This document shows, one piece after another, positions 43,279-52,520 of a stretch of DNA of 64,000 bases. Source of the DNA: Stenotrophomonas sp. ESTM1D_MKCIP4_1 (GTDB lineage Bacteria; Pseudomonadota; Gammaproteobacteria; Xanthomonadales; Xanthomonadaceae). The notes below the pieces were generated by a model. It did not search any database. It was not told the DNA's origin and was given only the letters and a program-made list of their open reading frames with translations. Location of the stretch: the NCBI RefSeq assembly GCF_003086895.1, contig NZ_CP026004.1, positions 108,217 through 172,216 on the forward strand. The letters run 5' to 3'. Every line of letters starts with the position of its first letter. Within the stretch, counting starts at the first letter, position 1. Made by a program: the position numbers and the translations under genes.

Positions 43279-44184
43279 ATGGCCTTCGATGCCTTCGCCC
43301 TGATCCTGGCCATGTTGGGGCTGGGCATGCTGTTCGCCCGCCTGCGTGCGCTGCCGGACAACGCCGCCGAGACGCTCAACAAGCTGGTGCTGTACGTCTG
43401 CCTGCCCGCAGCGGTGCTGACCTATGTGCCTCACCTGCAGCTGGATGCCAGTGTGCTGGGGTTGATGGCGACGCCGTGGCTGTTGATGCTGGCCACGTGG
43501 GCGCTGGTCAGCCTGGCCACCCGCGTGTTCGGCTTTGCCCGCGACGTGCACGCGGTGCTGCTGATCTGCGTGGCCCTGGCCAATTCCAGCTTCATCGGCT
43601 ACCCGATGGTGCGTGCGCTGCTGGGCGATGCGGCTTTGCCTTATGCCGTGGTCTACGATCAGTTCGGCACGTTCCTGCTGTTGTCCACCTTCGGCCTGCT
43701 GGTGCTGGCACGCTACAGCGGCGACCGCCCGCCGACGGCACTGCAGGTGCTGGCACGCATCGGCCGTTTCCCGCCGTTGTGGGCGCTGGTGTTTGCACTG
43801 CTGGTGATGCCGGCGCAGCCACCGTCATGGATCGGCACGGCGTTGAAGCAGCTGGCCGATGCGATGTTGCCCCTGGTGATGCTGGCGGTAGGGCTGTCGA
43901 TCCAGCTGCGACTGCGCCGCGAGGAGCTGCGGCCGCTGGCGGTGGGCCTGTTGCTGAAGCTGCTGGTGCTGCCGGCGCTGGCCTTGCCGCTGTCGTGGGC
44001 GCTGGGCATGCAGGGCCTGATGTTGAAGGCCAATGTTCTTGAGTCGGCGATGCCGACGATGATCACTGCCGCCGCGCTGGCGATCTCGCACCGGCTGGCG
44101 CCCCGGTTGGCGGCCGCATTGGTGGGGTATGGCATCGTGCTGTCGCTGGTCACGCTGCCGGCGTGGGTGTGGGTCCTGGGGTGA
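43279..44184 (+). CDS. AEC-family (auxin efflux carrier-like) permease
   Basis: A 301-residue membrane protein with about 10 hydrophobic segments, in the AEC family (LVLYVCLPAAVLTYVPHLQL; ALANSSFIGYPMVRALLGD; LESAMPTMITAAALA near the end). Bacterial members export or import small organic anions such as malate or malonate; the substrate here is not known. GGGGAG lies 8 bases before the ATG. It stands between a hairpin and a repeat region and is not in an operon. Confidence 0.9.
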   Translation: MAFDAFALILAMLGLGMLFARLRALPDNAAETLNKLVLYVCLPAAVLTYVPHLQLDASVLGLMATPWLLMLATWALVSLATRVFGFARDVHAVLLICVALANSSFIGYPMVRALLGDAALPYAVVYDQFGTFLLLSTFGLLVLARYSGDRPPTALQVLARIGRFPPLWALVFALLVMPAQPPSWIGTALKQLADAMLPLVMLAVGLSIQLRLRREELRPLAVGLLLKLLVLPALALPLSWALGMQGLMLKANVLESAMPTMITAAALAISHRLAPRLAAALVGYGIVLSLVTLPAWVWVLG

Positions 44185-44201
44185 TGGCTCCGGAACGGCA
44201 A

Positions 44202-44240
44202 GGGGTCGGATCCCGTTGCTTGGCAACGGGCTCTGACCCC
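44202..44240. repeat. 39-nt GGGGTC...GACCCC palindrome
   Basis: GGGGTCGGATCCCGTTGC then TTGGCAACGGGCTCTGACCCC. Same layout as the copies at 24984-25022 and 63067-63105, but with a different inner stem. It is 18 bp past the AEC stop. Confidence 0.85.
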
Positions 44241-44251
44241 ATGTCTGCTCT

Positions 44252-44349
44252 GGTAGGTGTCGACCTTGGTCGACACGGTAGATCCACGCCATGCGTGGAT
44301 GAATTCATTCGATATCTGACAGATGTGTCGACCAAGGTCGACACCTACC
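44252..44349. repeat. REP doublet with nested GTAGATCC palindrome and conserved core
   Basis: Outer inverted palindromes GGTAGGTGTCGACCTTGGTC (44252-44276) and its inverse (44325-44349) hold a GTAGATCCACGCCATGCGTG palindrome (44278-44300), which shares its last four bases with the inverted 28-nt core (44297-44324). That core is identical to the one at 37687-37714. With the neighbouring 39-nt palindrome it fills the gap between the AEC and Ycf46-like genes. Confidence 0.9.
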
Positions 44350-44386
44350 ACCAGCCACGAGGGGCCCCGCCGTTGGCCGGAAACCC

Positions 44387-45871
44387 TCAGTCGTCCGCGG
44401 AAACCGTCCGTCCCGACGCCCACTCGCGCAAGGCCGCCACCTGTTCGGCCATCAGCACCGACAGCGGCCGCGTCGCGCGGATCTCGGTCATCAGCAGCTC
44501 GGTATCCAGCGGCCGCCCCTCGGCATGGGCCGAATACAGCCCCGCCACGATCCCCTGCTCGATCTCCGCGCCGGAAAACCCGTTCGCCGCCGCCGCCAGC
44601 GCTGGCAGGGCGAAATCATCGGCGTTGAGCTGGCGCCGGCCCAGATGCAGCCGCAGCAGCTCCACCCGCACGTCCGGCGGGGGCAGGTCGACAAAGAAGA
44701 TCTCGTCAAAGCGTCCCTTGCGCAGCAGCTCGGCCGGCAGCTCGTGCACCTGGTTGGCGGTGGCCACGATGAACACCGGCGCCTTGCGCTCGGCCATCCA
44801 GGTCAGCAGGTGGCCCAGCACGCGCCGCGATACGCCCCCATCGTCGCCGCCGCTGGCCAGCCCCTTTTCGATCTCGTCCATCCACAGCACGCAGGGGGCC
44901 AGCTGCTCGGCCGACGCCAGCGCCTGGCGCAGGTTGGCTTCGGTCTCGCCGTGGTACTTGTTGTACAGCGCACCCACATCCAGGCGCAGCAGCGGCACGC
45001 CGAAGCCGGCGGCGGTGGCCTTGGCCAGCATCGACTTGCCGCAGCCCTGCACGCCCAGCAGCAGCATGCCGCGTGGTGGGTCGAGGCCGGCCGGGGCCGA
45101 GCCGGCAATGAAGGCCACCCGGCGCTGGTTGATCCAGCGCTTGAGCCGGTTGGCGCCCGCCACGTCGCCGAAGCGCGCGCTGTCATGCTCGAAGAACAGG
45201 TGGCCACTGCGGTTGAGCAGCTCGAACTTCAACCGTGCCAGCTGCGGCAGGTCGTCGTCGCGCAGCGCACCATCGGCGTATATCAGCTGCCGGGCAATGC
45301 GCCGGGCATCGACCAGGCTCAGGCCCTGCAGGTTCTTCAGGATTTTCCTGACCGCCTCGCTGTCCACTTCCACGCGCCGGCCGCCATGCTCGCGGGCATA
45401 CGCATCGGCCTCCTCGCGCAGCATCTTCAGCAGCGCATTGGCATCGGGCAGGCGCGGGTTGAAGCGTACCGCCAGCGCTTCCAGCTCGGCCGGCAGTTCG
45501 ACCTTGGCGCCGATCAGCACCAGCACGTGCGGCTGGCTGTGGCGGCGCTGGATCAGGTCGCGCAGCGCACGCTGGTGGCTGGCGTACCCAAGGTAGGGGT
45601 GGAAATCGAGCAGCAGGTAGATGCCGCGCTGTTCGGCCTGGCGGATCATCTGCAATGCCGCGCTCGCATCGGGCGGGCCGATCGCGTCGTCCTCGCGCTC
45701 CAGATCGATGCGGCGCAGCCCCTCGGTGATCGACCAGCGGTGCAGGGCGCGCCAGACATGCATGAGCGTCTGCCGGAACAGTTCAACGATGCGAGCCTCA
45801 TCCTGGGTCTCGATCACGATCAGGGGGGTGTTGGCGCGGATCAGCGCGCTCAGGTCCTGCAGTTCGCTCAT
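44387..45871 (-). CDS. Ycf46-like AAA ATPase
   Basis: A 494-residue AAA protein. The N-terminal region ([20 protein letters not shown]) and the degenerate nucleotide-fold part ([20 protein letters not shown]) are as in cyanobacterial and plastid Ycf46, followed by one active AAA module: Walker A GVQGCGKS, Walker [11 protein letters not shown], sensor [20 protein letters not shown], with the arginine finger in RKGRFDE. The ATG at 45871 was chosen for the family-typical start MSELQDL. Its client is unknown; Ycf46 has been linked to inorganic carbon use in cyanobacteria. It diverges from the ParA gene. Confidence 0.88.
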   Translation of the reverse strand: MSELQDLSALIRANTPLIVIETQDEARIVELFRQTLMHVWRALHRWSITEGLRRIDLEREDDAIGPPDASAALQMIRQAEQRGIYLLLDFHPYLGYASHQRALRDLIQRRHSQPHVLVLIGAKVELPAELEALAVRFNPRLPDANALLKMLREEADAYAREHGGRRVEVDSEAVRKILKNLQGLSLVDARRIARQLIYADGALRDDDLPQLARLKFELLNRSGHLFFEHDSARFGDVAGANRLKRWINQRRVAFIAGSAPAGLDPPRGMLLLGVQGCGKSMLAKATAAGFGVPLLRLDVGALYNKYHGETEANLRQALASAEQLAPCVLWMDEIEKGLASGGDDGGVSRRVLGHLLTWMAERKAPVFIVATANQVHELPAELLRKGRFDEIFFVDLPPPDVRVELLRLHLGRRQLNADDFALPALAAAANGFSGAEIEQGIVAGLYSAHAEGRPLDTELLMTEIRATRPLSVLMAEQVAALREWASGRTVSADD

Positions 45872-45922
45872 GCCGGTTCGATCCTTCGGGGGCGCCACGA
45901 TAGCAAAGCCGGCGCAGATTGA

Positions 45923-46624
<702 letters not shown>

Positions 46625-46672
46625 CGCGTACGTCACCCTTTGTGCTGCACCCTCTCTTCATGGAAACCCGCG

Positions 46673-47149
46673 ATGCGTGAACTGATCCTGCTGCGCCATG
46701 CCCATGCCGAACCGGCCACCCCCGGCCAGGCCGATCTTGATCGGCCGCTGTCGCCGGTGGGTCTTGCCGAAGCCGAGGCGGCCGGCAAGTGGCTGAAGGA
46801 AAACAACCTGCTGCCCGACTGTGTGCTGTGCTCGCCGTCACGGCGCACCCGCGAGACCCTGGAAGCGGTGCTGGCGACCATCGGCTATGTCGAAAAACGC
46901 CTGGAAGACCGCATCTATGAAGCCACCCCCGGCACCCTGGCCGCGCTGGTGGATGAGCGCCGCGACCTTGACCGGGTGCTGATCGTCGGCCACAACCCCG
47001 GCCTGGAAAGGCTGGTGGCGCTGATGACCGAAGGCACCAGCAGCGATTACCGCGGCATGCCGCCGGCGGCCGTGGCGGTGCTTGGGTTCCCGCGCGAGGC
47101 GGCGATCGAGCCGGGCGTGGCGAGCCTGAACGCGTTCTGGTGGCCGTGA
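46673..47149 (+). CDS. sixA: Phosphohistidine phosphatase, SixA-like
   Basis: A 158-residue histidine phosphatase: the RHA catalytic motif (LILLRHAHAEPATPGQADLD), the SPSRRTRETLEA segment and the second histidine in VLIVGHNPGLERLVALM. SixA removes phosphate from histidines of phosphorelay or phosphotransferase proteins. Begins at ATG 46673; the ribosome site is weak. Four bases separate its stop from YceI. Confidence 0.88.
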   Translation: MRELILLRHAHAEPATPGQADLDRPLSPVGLAEAEAAGKWLKENNLLPDCVLCSPSRRTRETLEAVLATIGYVEKRLEDRIYEATPGTLAALVDERRDLDRVLIVGHNPGLERLVALMTEGTSSDYRGMPPAAVAVLGFPREAAIEPGVASLNAFWWP

Positions 47150-47153
47150 GTCG

Positions 47154-47783
47154 ATGAGTCTGGCACGGCCCGGCCGCTGCCTGCTGCCGGTGCTGCTGGC
47201 CTGCAGCCCGGCGTGGGCCGCCCCCCCACCCCCCACCTCGCTGCCGCCGGTATCGGCGCTGGCGTCGGCCGAATCGCCGCGCGTGCTGTACCTGGACCTG
47301 CAGCGTTCCCGGATCGGGTTCGAGGTGCGCACCCGTTTCGGACAGCGCATTGAAGGGCTGTTCCCGCATTTCGAGGGGCGCGTGGAGGTGCTGTCCGATG
47401 GCCGGCACCAGGTTCACCTGAAGATGTTCACCCGGTCGGTGGAGATTCCCGGCAAGGACCGCTACACCGGCTGGATGCGCGGTCCGGAGTTCTTCGACGC
47501 CGGGCGCTACCCATCGGTGGAGTTCGACTCGCTGCCGTATTGGCCGGACACCGTCGGCGACGGCGGCGACATCCAGGGCCGGCTGACCCTGCGCGGGGTC
47601 AGCCACCCGGAAACCCTGCGGGTGGAGAAGGCGGATTGCGCCCGACCCGGCTATGATTGCGATGTCGTCAGCCGCGGTACCGTGCAACGAGGCCGGTACG
47701 GCATGGACAGCTGGCAGCTTGCCCTGAGTGACCGAGTGACCTTCGTACTACGAGCCCGCCTGAGCGAGGCGCCGAAACCGTGA
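47154..47783 (+). CDS. YceI-family exported protein
   Basis: A 209-residue protein with signal peptide (ending AWAAP) and a YceI lipocalin-like barrel (YLDLQRSRIGFEVRTRFGQR; GPEFFDAGRYPSVEFDS; GDIQGRLTLRGVSHPETL). YceI proteins bind polyisoprenoid-type lipids in the periplasm. It has a Pro-rich linker after the signal. The stop overlaps the phospholipase D start (GTGA), so it is translationally coupled to a phospholipid enzyme. Confidence 0.9.
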   Translation: MSLARPGRCLLPVLLACSPAWAAPPPPTSLPPVSALASAESPRVLYLDLQRSRIGFEVRTRFGQRIEGLFPHFEGRVEVLSDGRHQVHLKMFTRSVEIPGKDRYTGWMRGPEFFDAGRYPSVEFDSLPYWPDTVGDGGDIQGRLTLRGVSHPETLRVEKADCARPGYDCDVVSRGTVQRGRYGMDSWQLALSDRVTFVLRARLSEAPKP

Positions 47784-49858
47784 ACCTGCTGCTGCGTGTA
47801 CTGGCGCTGGCAACGGTGTTGCTGGGCAGCGGCTGCGCGTCGTTGTCGCACGCCGAGCGCGACCGTGCCCAGGCCATTGCCGTGCAGGCCCGTTCGGCCC
47901 AGGTGGACTGCCAGCGTGCCGACCGCTGCGCGCAGGATTCGCCGCTGCGGGCCTTGGCCGGTCGTGCATTCAGCGAATCCACCCAGGCGCAGCCGCAGCA
48001 CTACGCCACGTTGCTGGATGAAGGCGAGGGCGCGCTGGTCGCCCGCCTGAACCTGCTGCGCAGCGCCACCCGCAGCATCGACCTGCAGACCTACATCTTC
48101 GATAAGGATGACAGTGCCCGGCTGGTCATCGACGAGCTGCTGGCCGCCGCGCGCCGCGGGGTGAAGGTACGGGTGCTGATCGACCAGCTGTCGGCCATCT
48201 CCGATCTGCAGATCCTCGGTGCCCTGTCCGGTGCCCACCAGAACTTCGAGCTGCGGGTGTACAACCCGACCTTCGGCAAAGCCCGGCTGAACTACTTCGA
48301 CTACGCCGGCAGCGTGCTGTGCTGCTTCCGGCGCTTCAACCAGCGCATGCACAACAAGCTGCTGGTCATCGACGATGCCATCGGCGTGGTCGGCGGGCGT
48401 AACTACCAGGACGACTATTACGACTGGGACCGCGAGTACAACTTCCGCGACCGCGATGTGCTGATTGCCGGGCCGGAAGCGCGGGCGATGGCCGCCAATT
48501 TCGACGCGTTCTGGCGCGCGCCGCGCAGCGTGCCTGCCGAACGCCTGAACGATGTCGGCCGCACCCTGCTCAAGGAGGGCGTGCCCGCCATGCCGCCGGC
48601 GCAGTTCCGCCGCCCCGAGCGCGTGGAGCGGGTCAGCGAGGAAGCCAACGACACCGAGTTCGTCACCCGTTCGTTCGTCGACACCGCGCTGCCCGTGCAC
48701 TCGGTGCGTTACGTGGCCGACCTGCCACGCAAGCACCGCCGCGAACGCGCCGATGCGCCGTTGGCTGGCCAGCACGTCACCGAACCGCAGCTGGATGCAC
48801 TCATCTCGAGTGCGCAGAAGGAAGTGATCCTGCAGACGCCGTACCTGGTGCTGTCCAAGCCGGCGCAGAAACTGTTCCGCGAGCTGCGCAAGCGGCCCGA
48901 GCCGCCGCGCGTGGTGGTGTCCAGCAACAGCCTGGCGGCCACCGACAACCCGATCGTCTATGCGCTGTCGTACAAGTACAAGCGACGCAACATGCGCGAA
49001 CTGGGCTTCAACATCTTCGAGTACAAGCCGTTCCCGCTGGATGCGCCGGTTGATTACCGCAACCTGCTGCCCGACCCGCTGGGCAGCGGTGGCAGCACCG
49101 GGGGCGGGCAGGGCGTGCGCAATCCGCTGATCGGCGGCAGCGCTGCGGGCAGCAATGCCGGGGGCGGCCAGGGCGATGCACCGTCAACGCTGGCGGCGGA
49201 AGACGAAGCGCCGGCCACGCGCCCGGCGGTGGAACACCCGCGCCTGGGCAGTGCCTACGAGAACAGCCGGGCGCGCCGTCGCGCCGCCGGCAGCGAAGTG
49301 GAAACGCGGCTGCTGCGTACCGAAACCCGGCCCTCGTTCCTGGGCAGCAAGGCGGTCAACAAGCCGCTGCCGGTCACCCGCAAGGGCGCGCGCATGGGCC
49401 TGCATGCCAAGTCGCTGGTGGTCGATCGCCGTATCGGCGTGGTCGGCACCCACAACTTCGATCCGCGCAGCGAGAACTACAACACCGAAGGCGCGGTGAT
49501 CATCGACGACCCGGTATTCGCCGAGCAGCTGGCGCAGAGCATCCTGCGTGATACCCATCCGCAGAATTCCTGGACGGTGGCGCCGCGCGCCAAGCCGCCG
49601 GTGCTGTCGGGCTTGAACTACAGCGTGGGCAAGGCGTCCGAGGCACTGCCGATCCTGGATTTCTGGCCGTGGCGCTACGCCACCGATTACGAGTTCCAGC
49701 CCGGCGTGGACTGCCCGCAGCCGCTGCCGCGGCAGAGCCCGGATTTCCACCGTTGCTACGTGGCCGTCGGTGATTTCCCCGAAGTGAACGTCGGCCCGAA
49801 ATGGCTGCTGGTGCGCATGCTGACCGCATTCGGCGCCGGCCTCGTCCCCATCCTCTGA
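47780..49858 (+). CDS. Phospholipase D family protein, ClsC-like cardiolipin synthase
   Basis: A 692-residue lipoprotein (lipobox LLGSGCAS) that starts at a GTG. Two HKD motifs are present: MHNKLLVIDDAIGVVGGRN (about 191) and LHAKSLVVDRRIGVVGTHN (about 541), the pair needed for phosphatidyl transfer. Between them is a Gly/Ser/Ala-rich linker (435-494) absent from E. coli ClsC. It is expected on the periplasmic side of a membrane, joining phospholipids into cardiolipin or related lipids. Coupled to YceI and 10 bp before the thioesterase. Confidence 0.9.
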   Translation: MNLLLRVLALATVLLGSGCASLSHAERDRAQAIAVQARSAQVDCQRADRCAQDSPLRALAGRAFSESTQAQPQHYATLLDEGEGALVARLNLLRSATRSIDLQTYIFDKDDSARLVIDELLAAARRGVKVRVLIDQLSAISDLQILGALSGAHQNFELRVYNPTFGKARLNYFDYAGSVLCCFRRFNQRMHNKLLVIDDAIGVVGGRNYQDDYYDWDREYNFRDRDVLIAGPEARAMAANFDAFWRAPRSVPAERLNDVGRTLLKEGVPAMPPAQFRRPERVERVSEEANDTEFVTRSFVDTALPVHSVRYVADLPRKHRRERADAPLAGQHVTEPQLDALISSAQKEVILQTPYLVLSKPAQKLFRELRKRPEPPRVVVSSNSLAATDNPIVYALSYKYKRRNMRELGFNIFEYKPFPLDAPVDYRNLLPDPLGSGGSTGGGQGVRNPLIGGSAAGSNAGGGQGDAPSTLAAEDEAPATRPAVEHPRLGSAYENSRARRRAAGSEVETRLLRTETRPSFLGSKAVNKPLPVTRKGARMGLHAKSLVVDRRIGVVGTHNFDPRSENYNTEGAVIIDDPVFAEQLAQSILRDTHPQNSWTVAPRAKPPVLSGLNYSVGKASEALPILDFWPWRYATDYEFQPGVDCPQPLPRQSPDFHRCYVAVGDFPEVNVGPKWLLVRMLTAFGAGLVPIL

Positions 49859-49868
49859 AGGTGCTTGC

Positions 49869-50303
49869 ATGACCCCGGTGTTCCGCGAAGCCGTTTCCAT
49901 CGAACAGCTCAATACGCTCAGCCGTGGCACGGCCATCGATACCCTGGGCATCGTGTTCACGGCCGCCGGCGATGACTGGCTGCAGGCCACCATGCCGGTC
50001 GATGAGCGCACCCGCCAGCCGTACGGCATCCTGCATGGCGGTGCCTCGGTGGTGCTGGCCGAAACCCTGGGCAGCAGCGCCGGCAACCTCTGCGTGGATA
50101 CCGGCAAGCAGGTCTGCGTGGGTCTGGAAATCAATGCCAACCATGTGCGCGCCGTTCGCAGCGGCACCGTCACCGGCACTGCGCGTGCGGTACACGTGGG
50201 CCGCAGCACCCAGCTGTGGGAGATCCGCATCGAAGACGAACAGGGCCGGCTGGTGTGCATCTCGCGGCTGACCCTGGCGGTGGTGGCTGCCGGCCACGGC
50301 TGA
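49869..50303 (+). CDS. Hotdog-fold thioesterase, PaaI/MenI-like
   Basis: A 144-residue acyl-CoA thioesterase. The catalytic segment is QPYGILHGGASVVLAETLGS (Gln, His-Gly-Gly and Glu), then GLEINANHVRAVRSGTVTG. It resembles YdiI/MenI, which hydrolyses 1,4-dihydroxy-2-naphthoyl-CoA, and PaaI-type aromatic thioesterases; I cannot choose between them. It begins 10 bp after the phospholipase D stop, on the same transcript. Confidence 0.92.
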   Translation: MTPVFREAVSIEQLNTLSRGTAIDTLGIVFTAAGDDWLQATMPVDERTRQPYGILHGGASVVLAETLGSSAGNLCVDTGKQVCVGLEINANHVRAVRSGTVTGTARAVHVGRSTQLWEIRIEDEQGRLVCISRLTLAVVAAGHG

Positions 50304-50315
50304 GGCCACCACCCG

Positions 50316-50427
50316 GTAGCGTCGAGCTTGCTCGACTGCCGTTCGCCGGCCGCCACCCAGTAGAGTCGAGCCATGCTCGACTGCTGTTGATTTCGCGCCA
50401 GGAGCAGTCGAGCAAGCTCGACTCTAC
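50316..50427. repeat. Three GTCGAGC-type REP copies
   Basis: Two plus copies (50316-50339, GTAGCGTCGAGCTTGCTCGA; 50360-50384, GTAGAGTCGAGCCATGCTCG) and one minus copy (50404-50427, GCAGTCGAGCAAGCTCGACT then CTAC). The minus copy is an intact version of the site that the IS110 element interrupts at 63655. The rest of the 50304-50630 gap shows nothing else. Confidence 0.9.
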
Positions 50428-50630
50428 GCATCCGGGGCCAGCCCCGCCGACGCGTCCATTGGCCCCATCCCGGGCCAGCCGCAACCGCCGCGCCGGCAGG
50501 TATGCGGCCCGGCCGGTCGCCCCACCATCCCCGCCAACAGGACACCGTGTTCCCGCCGATGGCCCCGGTCAATAGGACTTATGGCCAGAATCGGCTGGCA
50601 GCCGCTGCGGCCCTCGGGTATCGTGCGCGG

Positions 50631-51422
50631 ATGACTTCCCCCACTCCGGCCCCCCGTGGCGGCGTGGCGCGTGTGTGCCGTTACCTGTACCGCGTACCGC
50701 TGCTGTTGGTCCACATCGTCGTGTTCCTGCCGTTGATCCTGATCGGCATGCTTCCGCCGTGGGGCGAGCTGCGCGTGGGCGAGGCCACCTTCGGCGCCAA
50801 AGTGGTGAACTGGTGGCAGGGCGGCCTGATGTGGATCTTCGGATTCCGACTGGTGCAGATCGGCCGGCCGCTGCCGGGTGCGGTACTGTTCGTTGCCAAC
50901 CACGTCAGCTGGGTCGATATCTCCATCCTGCACAGCCAGCGCATGATGGGTTTCGTGGCCAAGCGTGAGATTGCCAGCTGGCCGCTGGTAGGCTGGCTGG
51001 CCGCACGCGGGCAGACCATCTTCCACCAGCGCGGCAACACCGAATCGCTCGGTGGGGTGATGCAGGTCATGGCCGACCGCCTGCGTGATGGCAGGGCGGT
51101 GGGGGTGTTCCCGGAAGGGCGTACCCGTGGCGGCCACGAAGTGGGTCCGTTCCACGCCCGCATCTTCCAGGCCGCGGTCGAAACCGGCGTGCCGGTGCAG
51201 CCGGTGGCGCTGGTCTACGGCGCCGGTGGCGATGCCCAGACCATCGTGGCCTTCGGCCCGGGCGAGAGTTTCTTCGCCAATTTCCTGCGCCTGCTCGGTG
51301 AGCCGGCGCGACGTGCGGAAGTGCACTTCCTGGCACCGATCGGTGCCCAGGACCTGGAAGGCCGTCGACGCATCGCGGAAACCTCGCGCGCGCGCATCGT
51401 GGCAGCCATGAGCGGGGAGTGA
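50631..51422 (+). CDS. 1-acyl-sn-glycerol-3-phosphate acyltransferase family protein
   Basis: A 263-residue PlsC-like protein with a hydrophobic N-terminal helix (LLLVHIVVFLPLILIGMLPP). Motif I is NHVSWVD and the glycerophosphate motif is FPEGRTRGG, giving transfer of an acyl chain to lysophosphatidic acid or a related lipid at the inner membrane. I used the ATG at 50631 (MTSPTPAPRG); the ribosome site is weak. It is 7 bp before the YheT-like hydrolase. Confidence 0.9.
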   Translation: MTSPTPAPRGGVARVCRYLYRVPLLLVHIVVFLPLILIGMLPPWGELRVGEATFGAKVVNWWQGGLMWIFGFRLVQIGRPLPGAVLFVANHVSWVDISILHSQRMMGFVAKREIASWPLVGWLAARGQTIFHQRGNTESLGGVMQVMADRLRDGRAVGVFPEGRTRGGHEVGPFHARIFQAAVETGVPVQPVALVYGAGGDAQTIVAFGPGESFFANFLRLLGEPARRAEVHFLAPIGAQDLEGRRRIAETSRARIVAAMSGE

Positions 51423-51429
51423 GAGTGCG

Positions 51430-52464
51430 GTGGCCCTGATCCCGCCACCTCTCCTGGACGCCGGTACGCCGACGCTGCATGCGGCTGACTACCAGCCGCC
51501 GCGCTGGCTGCGCAACCCGCACCTGCAGTCCATGCTCAGCTCCAGCCGCATGCGCCTGCAGCGCGGCCTGCTGCTGCTGGCCGCCACCGGTGCGGTCAGC
51601 GAAGAACTGATCCTCGATGGTGGCGACGGCGTGCGCCTGCAGGGCTGGCACAGCCACATCGAAGGCCGCGAGCCGAAGGGCATGGCCCTGCTGCTGCATG
51701 GCTGGGAAGGCAGCGCCGAATCCAGCTACATGCGCATGGCGGCTGCGCGCATGATCGACCAGGGCTTCGACGTGGTGCGGCTGAACTTCCGCGACCACGG
51801 CAACACCCACCATCTCAACCCCGGCATCTTCCACTCCAACCGCATCGATGAAGTGGTGCAGGCGGCCGGCGACATCGCCCGGCGCTGGCCGGATCTGCCG
51901 CTGGTCGCGGCCGGCTATTCGCTGGGCGGCAACTTCGTGCTGCGCCTGGCGCTGCGTGCACCGGCGGCCGGCGTGCCGCTGCAGCGAGTGGCGTCGGTCT
52001 GCCCGGTGCTGGACCCGGCGCTGACCATGGACAGCATCCAGAGTGGCCCGGCGATGTACGACTGGTACTTCCGCCGCAAGTGGGCCGGTTCGCTGCGCCG
52101 CAAGCGCGACCTGTTCCCGGAACTGAGCGACTGCGACGACCGCGTGCTGAAGCTGGACATCCGCGCGCTGACCGCCTGGCTGGTCGAGCGGCATACCGAT
52201 TTCGGCTCGCTGCAGGCGTATTTCGATGGTTACTCGATTGCGGGGGATCGCCTGTCGACCCTGCAGGTGCCGGCCGACATCCTGATGGCCCAGGACGATC
52301 CGGTCATTCCCTATTCCACCTTCAGCGACTGGCAGTTGCCGCAGCAGGCGCGGCTGGAAACGGCCTGCTGGGGGGGGCACTGCGGGTTCCTGGAAAACTG
52401 GCGCGGTGACGGCTTCTCCGAACGCTGGGTGGCCCAGCGCCTGCAGCGGGTGCTGGCGGGCTGA
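51430..52464 (+). CDS. YheT-family alpha/beta hydrolase
   Basis: A 344-residue alpha/beta hydrolase starting at GTG. It begins with the YheT signature PPRWLRNPHLQSML, has the oxyanion loop LLHGWEGSAESSY and the nucleophile elbow GYSLGGNF, then DDPVIP (acid) and GGHCGF (histidine). Members act on esters of unknown nature. It follows the acyltransferase by 7 bp, suggesting a joint lipid function. Confidence 0.92.
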   Translation: MALIPPPLLDAGTPTLHAADYQPPRWLRNPHLQSMLSSSRMRLQRGLLLLAATGAVSEELILDGGDGVRLQGWHSHIEGREPKGMALLLHGWEGSAESSYMRMAAARMIDQGFDVVRLNFRDHGNTHHLNPGIFHSNRIDEVVQAAGDIARRWPDLPLVAAGYSLGGNFVLRLALRAPAAGVPLQRVASVCPVLDPALTMDSIQSGPAMYDWYFRRKWAGSLRRKRDLFPELSDCDDRVLKLDIRALTAWLVERHTDFGSLQAYFDGYSIAGDRLSTLQVPADILMAQDDPVIPYSTFSDWQLPQQARLETACWGGHCGFLENWRGDGFSERWVAQRLQRVLAG

Positions 52465-52520
52465 ACCGGCGCCGGCGCGCAGCCCGCTACAATGCGGGTT
52501 TGCCATTGAACCGGACTGCC

